NCBI GenBank assembly: GCA_037013495.1
Contig: CM072810.1
Location: 109,096,398 to 109,160,397 of the forward strand
DNA from: Hippophae tibetana
Lineage: Eukaryota; Streptophyta; Magnoliopsida; Rosales; Elaeagnaceae
Reading direction: 5' to 3'
Length of the DNA stretch: 64,000 bases
A program made the translations under genes and the position numbers. Below, one piece after another: positions 49,801 to 61,641 of this stretch (the stretch's first letter is position 1; every line of letters starts with the position of its first letter). The notes under the pieces were generated by a model that did not search any database, was not told the origin of the DNA, and saw nothing but the letters and a program-made list of their open reading frames with translations.

Positions 49801-50050
49801 AGTCTCTAAATATAGGATGGATGTAATATAAAGATTAAAATCTAACTAATATGAATCACTTATTTATTTATATTATTTTGTTATTTTTATATAATTATAT
49901 CTTTTATACTATTTATTGATTAATTTTTTTAAATCATTATCTAATAAATATATTCATATAATTATTTAGCACCTATTATAATGACACGTGTGTCATCTAC
50001 CGATAGAAATAACTCATTACTCAAATACATTTAGGGTAAAAAAGGACAAA
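46856..50050. other. AT-rich intergenic stretch after RTFL/DVL
   Basis: The first 200 bp or so are probably the RTFL/DVL 3' UTR. The remainder is AT-rich without recognisable genes. Around 49250-49400 words such as aattgaattaaat recur in both orientations. No defined element ends were found. Confidence 0.45.
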
Positions 50051-50063
50051 CAGTTTTGAAAGT

Positions 50064-50273
50064 TTGGATGTGGGGACAAAACTCTTTCCTGGGTCAATTG
50101 AATTATTGCTCTCCAACCAATTTTCACGTGGGCCACGTGTACGGAACAAATGGACCTACTCCAATAGTGTTCCCTTCTGTCGTCTCTTATCTATTTCTAT
50201 ATCATCAGCTAAGGTAAGTATTGAATCCAAATTATATAGATTTCAATTTAATCCAATTCAAACGAATTTATAG
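50064..50273 (+). other. G-box pair and unassigned 69-codon frame
   Basis: The segment 50060-50220 is less AT-rich than its surroundings and holds CACGTGGGCCACGTG at 50125-50139, two CACGTG G-box cores separated by three bases. G-boxes bind bZIP and bHLH factors and, in ABRE form, ABA-responsive bZIP proteins. A 69-codon frame overlaps this region (50064-50273) but has no recognised domain and contains the G-box pair, so it is more likely promoter or leader sequence than a gene. No gene that it would drive was identified within 700 bp. Confidence 0.35.
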
Positions 50274-50939
50274 ATTTTTAATATATATTTTATTTAATGA
50301 TATCATTAATTTAAATTTAAATTAATTAATTTTTTTAAAAATTAAATAAGTTTATTTTTGAATTATTATTATTATATAAAACAAAATATATAAAATTTTA
50401 AATTTTAAATTGATATTTTTGTTACAAATATTATTATTTATATTTATAATTAAAAAGATTAAAATATATGTTATAAAATTATTATAAAATATTTATATTT
50501 ATTTTTTAAATTAAAATAATAATTTAATATAATTATATCATAGATAATATTTAAATATATAAATTATATAATTTAACTATAAAATTTATTAATTTAATTA
50601 ATAAATTAAATTAAATTAAAATTTTCAATATAAATAAATTAATTAAATTATTTGCTAACACATCATCACCTACTCACCGTTTGTTGAGAGAAGAAAGTTG
50701 AGATTAGAGAAAATCAATTTTCCGGGAGGAACATTTAAACTTAATACAACCTCACATTATATTTGAACATGTGTCATATTCGAATCAAAAGGTTTGCTCT
50801 GAATCTTCTGATTACGTAATATTATTAGTATCGAGCACAGAGGATAAAGACTCTATCTGAATGATCCTCGTTTAGTTCTCTCAAGTCTCAAATCTGAACT
50901 GCAGAGAGTGAAGGCCCGACAGAAGGCGATTGGTCAAAA

Positions 50940-51062
50940 TGGCAGCCTTGGCACACCCACGTGCAACCCCATATCATAGGCCTGATTCTCTTTTAATCAA
51001 ACAAATGGGGTCCACACTTTTTCCCATCTGTATTTCAATAATTGAATCTAACCATGAATGAT
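50940..51062 (+). other. unassigned 40-codon frame
   Basis: After a balanced-composition leader-like segment (50800-50939) an ATG at 50940 opens a 40-codon frame starting MAALAHPRATPYHRPDS and ending at a TGA at 51060-51062. The start context (tcaaaatggc) is favourable. I do not recognise the peptide. It may be a first exon of a lost gene, an insertion remnant, or chance. It is recorded because it is the only coding-like patch between 50280 and 52440. Confidence 0.2.
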
Positions 51063-51069
51063 ATCCTTT

Positions 51070-52440
51070 TTCGAAAATATCTATTTATTGATATTATTTT
51101 AATTAATATAATAAATTATTATTTAATATTTATAAAATATATTTATTATTAATAGATTATTTTTTCTTTTTACATTTATGTTTTAAAAAAGTTTATATTA
51201 GTTTTAAATTTTATTAATTTAAAATAATATATAATTATAGATTTTAAAAATAATGAATAGATTTTTTTTATGTAATAGATTAAAAAATATATTATATTAT
51301 TTTAATTAATAATTATTTATTATATTAATTATATGTATAAATATGTAAAAAAAATACATTATGTTCCATCCACATCACTAAACTATTAGTGGATCAGATA
51401 AACATATTTTGAGGGAAATTTTCATTAGGTGTACTTCCAATTGAATTAGTGATCGAATTTAAAACCGGGGATCGGATAAACATGTTTTGATTGAAATTCT
51501 CCTTGGCTATGATTCCAATTGAATTTAAAACTGATTGACTGATTTTTTATTTAATTATATTCCGAGCAATATTAAATTTAGTTAACTGATAATATTTTTT
51601 AAGGTAAAATAATAAATATATAGTTAAAATATGATAAAGTTACAAACAAATTATTAAATTTATGTGTAATAAAAATAAAATTAAAGTAATATTAGTGTTA
51701 TAAAAGTACTAATTATAAGGTTTTAGGTATAAAAAAAAATTAACAATCACATGTTTGTAGTGTGACATAAAAATTGTTACTACGCAGAATTAAAAGGTAT
51801 ATCATTATACACAAAGGTGTACATGTTTGGTGGATCATCAAAAAACTTTTTTCACTAATAAATATTAAAATATTTATATAATAAATAATTTTTTACAAAT
51901 ATTATTTTATATAATGTAATTTTTTATTACATTAAAAGATGTTATTTCATAAATTTATGATTATTCATTTAATTAGTATTCATCGATTCATTCGTGAATA
52001 GATTGTATTTTTTGAATTAATAATTTTTATGTAAAAATAATATTATATCTCATATTAATTAAAAAAACAAGATAATATAAATTATTTGGAGTAGAAACGA
52101 AAAAAGCCACAAAATCTCTTAATCCTAGTGTCCATAAGGCCAAATCGATACGTAAAAGTATTGCTCCAAAAGAACTCAATTGGTCTGTTGTTCATAGGTT
52201 GTTATACTAAATCTGCTTGATACAATGGACTATATCCAAGTAAGATAATTTAGATTGTTACGGTTGCGTACCATTTTACATGTAACATACTTAAAATTAA
52301 TTAACTTCCAAGACATTAATTCTGATTTTAACATACAAATTGTTCATCTTCCATTCTTTCTCTATAAATAGCAAAACGTTTTTAGTTTTTTACCCATTGA
52401 TGTTCTTTACTTAGCCAAATTTTCTTCAAATAATTTCAAC
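51070..52440. other. AT-rich intergenic stretch
   Basis: Low-complexity AT sequence with no recognised gene, repeat array or element end. A weak short direct repeat with ggatcagataaacat and ggatcggataaacat occurs near 51393 and 51470. Confidence 0.45.
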
Positions 52441-54230
52441 CCGGTATAACTTCTTGCACAATAATTCTGCACAGCCAGCCCGTTAAACACACACTTAGTT
52501 TAGAATTTACTCCATTTGGCTAGCGACTTCCTTAGTTAAATCAGTTTGTTTTACTACTCTCACGTTGTTCGTCAGCAGATATGCGACTCCCTTCACTAAC
52601 TAGGTAACTTCATCATTCTTTTATTCTTCTTTACAATGTTTGTTGATAAAAGGAAAGGTATAGTCTACTCAACATCTTCCAAAGATATATGCACATGCCT
52701 CACAAAAAGTGTTCCTTTAAGGATAGGAACACCACAAGAAATATCTTAGGACTTAGTCCGCTTGCCAACGAGCTTAGGACAAGTTGAGTGACCTATTAAA
52801 GCTTCTATAGGTTCTGAAGAAGGACTAATCAAAATTGGTGGTGCTCATATTAAGGAGAGTGTCATAGCCCTCCCTGCTTCGACTAGGTCACGCCTTATCT
52901 CATCACTATCTTTACAAGGACCAGTTCCCATCATTCGAATCCTGCATCTACAACGACAAAGGTACCTCATCCCAAAAAGAAGCATGATAACAAGAGTGAG
53001 CTTACCCATCGAACTAAAAAGTCCTAAATTAAATACCAACAAGCAGTTTATCCACCATCAAACATAGAATCATGTTGGCGATGCCATGGTCAAGTAAGAG
53101 GATAACCACTCACATCAAAAGAAAAATCTCGCTTCCCAAGTAAGCCAAACTATTGATGTTAAAGAAAAGGTATTTCAGCCAAGTACTCCATAAAAAGAGT
53201 GGAAGGCAAGAAAGGAAAAATGGAGTGACTCATGTAATAGAAAACATTCAATAATGTATGTGTTAGACTTTCCCTTCAAGACCTCTACTAATTAACTTTG
53301 GGGACTAACCTATCGTATAGAAGAGATAAATTTTATCCTTAATTGATTGAGTATATCATTTTTCTTATTAGAAAGTACTAATATTTCTTTAATGAATGAA
53401 CTCTTATTAGAACTTTCTTCTCCAAAGAAACTCACTTTTAGGGGAGCGGGGGCTCTTTATAAGAATTTTGGAGATTTAGGGAGAGTAGAGAAGATTATAT
53501 TCTAATCCAGGGTCAATGTTCAATCAAAATCATTCTCTATCCATCACATTGTGGAAGAAAAAAGGTTAAATACATACTTCAATAGTGTGATCTTCAAAAC
53601 CAACCAAGTGTATCAAGTAAGTGGAAACAAGAAATCTTAATCAAAGCTAGCATTTTCTGGTTGTAAGGCTTCTTTAAAAGGTGTAGATCGGGGAAGATAG
53701 TGAAAAATGTAGACAACTACAAAGATGAGCTAAGAAATTATTGTTATTGTGAAGAACTCATATGTGGATCTTATTAAATAGTTAAAGTTCTATAGTATTA
53801 CATATATAAACTGATAAGTCATTAATTAGAAAGAAAGAAAAATCCTCAATATTAGACTTAGAGGACTAATTAGCCAATTCACATACTGCCTTGTTTGGCG
53901 TCCCTAATTCTACACAAAGAATTACTTCCATGGTATTTGAAAGTTTATAAATTATGGACTTAATTAACCTAGAAAGGGTGAATAAGTTATTTTTAATTCT
54001 TACTAATTTATAATTTAATAACCTAAACAAAGTAGTCAGACATGCAATTGTGTGTAAAAATAAGTGTAGAAATAAAATAATAACACACAATATTTTTAGG
54101 TGAAAACAACCTAGGCCACAACCATGACCTAAGAGTAAAACCACCGATCCACTCAGTCTTATGCTGCCCTCTCTAGGATACTTCCCCAATGTACTTTACT
54201 TACGAGCCCCTACTCTGTTTTCACAGTTTT
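52440..54230. other. probable retroelement debris, unclassified
   Basis: This stretch has more balanced composition than its flanks but no convincing protein. The - strand frame 52845-53042 holds SMGKLTLVIMLLFGMRYLCR and DEIRRDLVEAGRAM, which I do not recognise. The part 54090-54200, with gtgaaaacaacctaggccac and a later run of ccgatccactcagtctta, resembles words found in plant LTR elements, but no domain or LTR boundary could be fixed. Confidence 0.3.
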
Positions 54231-54794
54231 CAATATTAGCGTGAGCGATTTCCAAACCAACATTCCAATAAAATTTTCGCCAATCAGATTGTTAACAAAT
54301 CAACTACAAAAAGAGTTAGCACAAAAACACAAGTGCCCGTGTTTGTTCTAGAATAGATTTAATAATGAATAATCCTAACTAGATGATTCAAAACATATGC
54401 CACTTAAATTAAATCAACTAGTTAATTCTAGATCAAAACGATTAAGCCAAAGTTCAATAAAAATGGCTTCTTTAAAGATGAGTAATCAAATCAAATAATT
54501 ATGATATGATAAAAAAAATTATTTGATCTAACAATTTAAGAACAAAAATAAAAAAGAAGTCATAAGAATATATTATAAAAATATCATAAAACAATTAAGC
54601 TTATTAATCAGTCAAACATAACCACCAATATTTGATAGATTAACTAAATAAAAAGCCTAAAGAATTATGTTCTTATATTTGTAAAATAAGAGAGAGAAAT
54701 TAAGAATAATAGAATAATACTCTTGTGTGTTTGATTGAAACAATGAGTAATGAGTTTTATTTATAGGAAAAATTAAAACTCTTAATCTTATGTA

Positions 54795-55084
54795 ATTGAT
54801 AAATATCTTTTCTATTATAAATAGGATTAGTAATACTCATTAATTAAGATAACTCATATATGATTGATAAATATTTTTTCTATTACAAATAATATTAGTA
54901 ATACTCACTAATCTAATTAAGAAAACTCATATTTAAAATAGATTTTATGCTATATTTTATGCTAAAGATTTCAGATATAATTTAGAGTATATCTTATCTA
55001 ATTTCTTTTAAAATGTATTTTATGCTATATTTTATGCTTAAGATTTCAACTATAATTTAAAGTATATCTTATATAATATCTTTT
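54795..55084. repeat. two adjacent tandem duplications (68 and 75 bp)
   Basis: The unit starting attgataaatatcttttcta is duplicated at 54795-54862 and about 54863-54934. It is followed by a different unit, starting at aaaata/aaaatg before ttttatgctatattttatgc, duplicated at 54935-55009 and 55010-55084. The copies differ at several positions and by small indels. This arrangement of short subrepeats is often seen within plant LTRs, which fits the retroelement-like debris just upstream. Confidence 0.8.
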
Positions 55085-55299
55085 AGCATATCTTATTCTA
55101 TATTTTAACACTAAAAATAATTTCAGATTTATAAACATGTGATATTAAATGCATAAATGTAATCTTATGTGTCGTAGCTATCAAAGATATACGTGAAATA
55201 TAATTATCTGGAACTCGAGCATTTGTTTGACTTTTTTTTATAGACTTGATAGCATGCCTAAAAACAAATTTATAGATAAATATTTTGTCAACAAAAATA

Positions 55300-56119
55300 A
55301 CCAACACTCATAATCCTTACAGTATCAAAAAATATTTTTCTTATCTTAAATACTATCTCAATTTCAATCTACAACTCTCTAGGAACCTTTTTTAGTAGTA
55401 GTATTAATTTTATGATTATATATGTCCAACAAAAAAACAAAGAAAAGAAAAATGCTATCTATCATAACGTTTTCATTATCTCAAATGAGAACGAAAGTAT
55501 CAAATTTTTATTTACTAAAACAAAATATATGTGAGTTGATATCTTGCACTAGGTACTCAACAAAATTCGTCATTTATTATGTCTTTTCCAACGGGGAAAT
55601 GCTTAGGTAGATCTACATCTACAATGAAGCCTCGTTCTACTCTTTAATCCTTACAACAGTGTTGTTATGCCACCACCCAAGGCTACTCGTAAGGTTAGGT
55701 CTTCATCCAAAACAAAACAAAACCATGCCGCCCATGAACAAGCATTGGGGGACCTCAAACACCTTTGGGTCACAACAAGGCTAGGCCCATATTGCCTCTT
55801 CCTCTCCTTTTCATTTCAAACCATTTCCAAATATAAGTTCAGTGCTTCCTAGCAAAGGATCTTTTTGAGCTCGTGAATAAATAGTGGTTTGGACATGTAT
55901 GATTCATCCCCGAAGTGATTCATCACATGGATATATAGCATGTGAACAGTGCTTCGAAAGTGCTCTTTTAGTGTTTGACAGAGTGAGTCCTCCAATAATG
56001 TTTGTGGTCCACACGTTTTCCGACTCTTCCTTTGTATGTTTCATAAGAATATCAAAGCAAAACATTATAGCAACATAGACAGCCTAACTTACACCGAAAA
56101 GCCTATATATCTTGACTAT
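55300..56119. other. intergenic with weak open frames
   Basis: A GC-richer patch at 55615-56080 holds two short + strand frames, 55667-55852 (MPPPKATRKVRSSSKTKQ and following) and 55884-56078. Neither matches a family I know and there is no supporting splice or motif evidence, so I do not call them genes. The remainder is AT-rich. Confidence 0.35.
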
Positions 56120-56745
56120 GTTTACGTGTGATTGCGAGAACTTTAACTTAATGTTATGAAAAAAATTCTCATTAAGAATATAAATTCGAACTAATTATTT
56201 AAACTTTCTCAACTTTATTTAAGATAGCTGAACTTAAACTTAATGTTTATAAAATATTTTATTAACTTGCTAAATTCAAACTAATTAGTTAAATTTGATT
56301 ATCTTTATTTAAGATTATGTGAAATTAAACTTAGTATTGTGTAAAATATCTGGTTAACTTGATAAATTTAAACTAATTAGTTAGACTTGACTAACTTTCT
56401 TTAGGATCGCAATTGGAACTTAGCACTTTGTAAAATATCTAAACTTGATAAAATCAAACTAATTATTTAACCTATATTTATTTAATATCGTGTGAACTTA
56501 AATTTAATATTGCGTAAAATATCTCATTAACTCGATATATTCGAACTAATTAGCTAAGTTTGACTACCTTTATTTAAGATCGCGTAAACTTGAACTTAAT
56601 ATTTTGCAAAATATGTGATTAACTCGACCAATTCAAACTAATTAGTTAAACTACATTTATTTAGGATTGTGTGAACTTGAACTTAATATTGTGAAAAATA
56701 TCTCATTAATTCGATAAATTTAAACTAATTAGTTAAATTTTGAGT
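56120..56745. repeat. tandem repeat, about 86-92-bp unit
   Basis: The word aactaatta recurs at 56189, 56279, 56371, 56457, 56544, 56636 and 56723, at spacings of 86-92 bp. Each unit also carries tttatttaagatcg-like, gaacttaatattgtg-like and aaaatatctcattaactcga-like segments in the same order. Units have diverged by substitutions and small indels. No coding is visible. It may be a local minisatellite or a scrap of a longer satellite family. Confidence 0.9.
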
Positions 56746-56759
56746 GATTTCAAATTGAT

Positions 56760-59180
56760 AATTAGATTGAAAAATTCTATATCCGTTAAGTTTGAATCGA
56801 TTGTGGGATTGTAATGTCTACCTTTCTCTACAATCTTATTTAAATGGATCAAAGTTAAATTATATTTATATTTTATATATAAGTAACTCTTTTGTGATTT
56901 TTTTATAAATTATTATTATAAATTTCTTTGGATTAACTCAACTTGTAAAATATTATAATATCTTTAAATTTTAATTCTTAAACATCTATGATAATTTTGT
57001 ATGTATAAGGTACGTTCATGATTATAATATTATCAAATTGTAATAATTTATATTATTATTGTAATATTTATAATTTTATTAAATATATTATAGATTTGAT
57101 GTATCTGAATGAACCTGATAGTTAATATATTGAATAGATGAAAATAAATTATCAGATCTTATTTAAAGAAAATTTTACAATGTAATCAAATAATTAGATT
57201 AAATCGAATGAACTTAAATTTAATGATTTCTATATGTGATTCTTAAATTAAGGTAATATGTAAAAGTTATGAGTTAAATTTTTATTTAAATAGTTATAAA
57301 TAAATTAATATAGTAACCATTTAATTAATTGAATTAAATTGGATAAAAATAAGGTATTTAATCAAATTTAAAGAAAATTTTATAATATAATTAAATGGAA
57401 TGATTTCTATTTTAAACTAAGGTAATACGTTGTTATGAGTTAAACTTTTATGCAAATGAGTATATTAAATAAGTTAATAAAATATGTTGATAGGCTTTCC
57501 GCAGGTTTGTTCGGTTTGATTGGTTTTTACTCAATTTTACAACTTAACAAGACAGTTCAATCTTATCCTTACCGCTTTTTTTGCAATCGACCTTAATGAA
57601 ACCAATAACGTCAGATTGACATCGTTCTTAATGATTTTGGAACCTTTTATTTTTTCTCAAAAATTGTTTTTATAAACTATTAAAGTAAATATAAAAACAA
57701 TTCCAATACTTTTTTCTTGAATCCTAAGTTTTAGATAAAAAAAAATCATTTTTCTAAGATTTAGTGTATATATTTGCCTCTTCTAAGAGAAAAAAAAAAT
57801 ACTAATGAGAGATTTCAATCTCTTGGACAACATAATGTAATTGATGCAAATTAAATTTATAAATTTAATAATAAATTAGTTAGAATATTAATCAATTATC
57901 TAATATTTGAGTTTATTTAATATTTAAATTTAAATTTATTATTAAGTTATTTAGATTATGAGTAAAATTATTGAGTAAAATTTTAATTTTATAAATAAAA
58001 TATTATAAATAATTATTTATCAAACTTAAATTATGAATTGAGATATCATTTTTTCTATTGTTTTTGTTTACCTTATCTTAATTTTTATTCTTTAAATAAG
58101 AAAACTTAATTTGTCTTAAAAAATATTTCTTTCATTTATATAATTAGGATGAAGTATTCTTCTTAATAAGTTAATATTTTAGGTGAAAACCTATGGTTAA
58201 TAAATAGTATTAAAATAATTGTTTAATTTATATTACGTGAACATACATAAAGTGAAAACACTATATAATAACATTATTGAGAAGTTGTATTATGTTATTT
58301 CATATTAGTGGACGAGACTTAATATAAAGCTTGAGAAATTGAAAAATACATGGCCTCTTTCCGGCCCAAGCAACATATTTCTCATAATAGTTAATTATTC
58401 TTTCGTATACATCCCAAATTGAATATCACTACGTTAAGGATCATATTGCTTTGTTGTCCTAAGTACACATTCTCGTTTGACCATCAAGAACACAAATCAT
58501 TGATCATTGATCACTAGAGGTTTATCATATTTACCCATTTGATCTCACATATTCAATCTTATTTGATAGTACCGTTTCACAAATCTATAACACACATTTT
58601 TTCCAATTCATCAAAGTCGAGTTTTTTTCTTAACTAAGGAGAATTATTACAAATCCAACAATAAATTAGTTGGAATAATTATCTACTATTTAAGTTTATC
58701 AAATATTTAAATTTATATCTATTATTTGGTTGCTTAAATTATTATTTAAGATTATTATTAGTTTTTTTATATTAAGAAAAGAGGAGATAAAAACTAAATA
58801 AACGAAGAAACTAATGTATATATGAAAGTTGCAAACATGTTTTGCACAAGAAATAAATATATAAATAAAAAATTAATGTATGAAAATAAGAAAATACAAT
58901 GAAATTTGTAATAAAAATAAGAAAAATACAATAAAACTTTTAAAAATATATAAATAATACATTGTGGTTTTTGAAAATGAAAAATCAAAACTCACCAACA
59001 TTCATGGGTTGTCTAATTCGTCTAATTAAACAGTACCTACAAATCTATCCATGACCGATAATTTTAGTTTGATTAGGTTTGATTTGATAGATTTTATTAG
59101 TATATAGGTTTTGCCAACTCATTTGTAGTTGATTATGAGTCATTTACCTCAATCATGATTGAAAAGATGTAAAATTTTTT
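56760..59180. other. AT-rich intergenic stretch with a dispersed repeat pair
   Basis: No gene was recognised. The segment 57860-57985 resembles 58640-58770: both contain aacaataaattagtt-like, then gaataatta or gaatattaat, tatttaagttta-like and aatatttaaattta words in the same order. The copies lie about 790 bp apart in the same direction and could be LTR scraps of one element. The - strand frame at 58794-58988 is low-complexity and not credible. Confidence 0.4.
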
Positions 59181-59412
59181 TTGCTCTTATACCATGTCGG
59201 TTGTATAACTGAATGAATAGTAATTTTTATCATTAATATATAAAAATGTACAATCTACCTTCTATTTATAAAAAGTTCTAATAAATAAATCAAAAAAATA
59301 ATATCTAAATCATCTTGATGATCAGAAAAAAAAATTCTCTAATTAATATTTACAAGTTTAAAACAGAATTACACGGTTAAATATAACTTAAAATCTCAAG
59401 GATTTCCACACA
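59180..59412 (-). repeat. possible copia LTR and primer site, - strand
   Basis: The word gctcttataccatg at 59184-59197 is close to the reverse complement of the copia primer-binding site TGGTATCAGAGC. It abuts tgtcggttgtataactgaat, and the sequence continues to ttccaca near 59412, so a TGT...ACA bounded LTR of about 215 bp in - orientation is plausible. No internal coding or second LTR was recognised to its left, so this could be a remnant or a chance match. Confidence 0.4.
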
Positions 59413-59599
59413 TGCTGTGTTCTCTAAACAACATTTTCTTTCAATGAAGTAGTTGAATGAAGTTACAGCTAAAAATTATTATTCTTTATAGCTGAGTCTT
59501 TGGGGGCATATATTCCACATAATACGATATTAAAATCGAGAAGTTTGGATGTGCTTGTAACAAAGAAAAAATGTGACATAGCAACTAGACAGCAACAGA

Positions 59600-60420
59600 A
59601 AGAAAAAGATGAAAAAAGATCCACCAGTGCAAAGGGCTCTGTCCAAGTAATACGGTATCTTGTCCCGGATCAAAATCAGTGTACGAACTATAAGGATCAG
59701 GAGGTTAAAAAAGGTACGGAGTTCAGGGTCTATTTTTGCAGTCTTTACATAAAGGCTATTGAGAAATACCTTTTGTCATTTTTATCACCTTGCTTGACCT
59801 GTGGTTGGTTCTTTTGGTAGAAAATTTTGATATAGCATACTCCGCACCTTCTCTTCCTCCTCAGTTGCTAACAGATACTGATGCATAACCCAATTATGTT
59901 CCTTAGGTTTGCATCTTCTTAACACACTCATACAAAGAACATAATCTTCTTGCATCCCCTATGGACCCCATCAAAAATCACAAGCTTGGTGCGGCCAGTT
60001 TTATGTCAGTGGATGTCAGTCATCCTCATGTACTTGTTGACACATTCAATTTCCAGTATTGTAAGCCTTGACTGACTTATGAAAGAAATGGGATGCACTC
60101 GAAACTTGCTTAAATCCAGAAGATTTTACTTGCATAATGAATTAACTAATAGTAGAGGACCATACAAGAGCAGTAACCACAAGCTATTACATCTGACCTG
60201 GGAGTTTATGTAGATGAACATAACATATTTGACTACCATCATCCATATTAAGAATAAACTCATCAATAAAAGGATGAGTTTTCATATTGTGTTGGCCAAC
60301 TTTCGGAAGCAACTGCAATATAGTCTCTCTATCAGATGGATTGAAGTTCAGACCTGAGACCCCGAGTAATTCAGTCACTCTTGAACATTCTGAAAGCAGG
60401 TATTCAATTTCCTTAAACAT
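59600..60420 (-). pseudogene. broken NAC gene resembling SOG1
   Basis: Read on the - strand, 60420-60198 gives LNFNPSDRETILQLLPKVGQ and then THPFIDEFILNMDDGSQICY and LHKLPG, ending at an AG|gtcaga donor. After a short intron (to about 60109) come ASHFFHKSVKAYNTGN, HKTGRTKLVIFDGVHRGCKK (near 60010-59945), then MSVLRRCKPKEHNWVMHQYL and LATEEEEK in a shifted frame. These are NAC DNA-binding subdomains in order, closest to SOG1, the NAC factor of the plant DNA-damage response. A TGA precedes HKTGR where tryptophan is expected, at least three frame changes occur, and the exon upstream of the NAC domain was not found. C-terminal-like sequence may continue to about 59600. The + strand frame 59500-59820 is a shadow. 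Confidence 0.82.
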
Positions 60421-60429
60421 TTAAGTGCT

Positions 60430-61560
60430 ACTACAATTTCAGTCAGTCCCAGAAAAATCTACAGGAAAATAACCAGGCGGTATTTTACCCACGTACAGAG
60501 AAAAAATAATAAACATATGATAGATAGACTTGATATCTTCGAAAGGGAAACAGTTGATTTCTAGTGCATCACTCAAACAAGACAATATGCAGAGTTGGGG
60601 GAACAACCTAAGAATAAGAGTCAAACACAAGCCTATGTGTGATTACCAAGTCCATCTAGATAAACAAATATGTTCACAAAAATAAAAGGAAAAGGAAAAT
60701 GTTAACATGTAATGTGAAAGATAGTTAACGAAGTATTCAAACAAAAAGCTTCCCAAGAAATAAACTTAAAATTGAATCAGCATGCAGCGTTTCCTGATGT
60801 TTACATATAGATCAAAGACAAAGATCATAATTGAGATTCTTACAGATTTAACAACAATGTAAAGCTCAAAGTCATCATTTCGATTACGGAAATAAATACG
60901 CTAAAGGAAAATATGAGATCTTACATCACTGTCATTGTCGACAACGAAATACAGGCAATTTGGACAAGCTCTACTTCACACTTTTGATTTTTGTTGCAAC
61001 TATGTTACTGTACACTAACTATGATAGTCTGCATTTATTAGATGACAAGGTGGACTCAATAGTAGCATCTAATCATTCTTTTGCCATGTCATTTGTGAAT
61101 AATCACAAATTTAGAATGAAAAGACTTTCTTTGGTAGTTTGCTTACACTGTCTTAAATGCCATGTATGAATGGGAAAACACTTAAGTTTTCATTTTAATG
61201 GGAAAAAAATAGGGTAAAAAACATCAACTTTGTTTATGAGTGTCCATGTAGTTAATGATCTTCCAAAATTATGGATGAAAAAAACACATAATGACCAACA
61301 ATTTTTTATTCCTTGTCAATGCAAAAACAAAATTCATCACAAATAAAATTTAACTTATGTCTACCTTCACAGCATAATGAATCATAGAGCTATGGACTGT
61401 TTGTTGGTTCACAAGGGATGTACACAAATCCTATAACCCACACAAAAACGGAAAGCATAAGCCTACCAAGAACAAATCAAGGGAGGAGGGAACACCACCA
61501 AAAAAAGGTGCAATTAGTTCCAAAAATGCACTTTTCGGATAGAAAGAGGAGAACAATCTC
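60430..61560. other. intergenic between NAC remnant and DUF1191 gene
   Basis: No exon was recognised. The missing N-terminal part of the NAC remnant should lie in 60430-60960 on the - strand if present, but I found no cysteine-rich or WPGLP-like segment there. The - strand frame 60439-60630 and + strand frame 60960-61169 have no known motif. The right part is probably beyond the DUF1191 3' UTR. Confidence 0.4.
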
Positions 61561-61641
61561 TAGATACAAGAATTGAACTTGAATATGAATGTGTGGCTGC
61601 ACTAGAAAGTAGAAGGGAAGGTTGTACAAACAGAGGAACCA

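Noticed and set aside
55667..55852. Short basic protein frame starting MPPPKATRKV
   Set aside because: No recognised family, no splice or promoter evidence and a low-complexity tail; not enough to call a gene.
59500..59820. 106-codon + strand frame suggested as a gene
   Set aside because: The opposite strand carries the end of the NAC domain and probable C-terminal sequence of the broken SOG1-like gene; the + frame matches nothing known.
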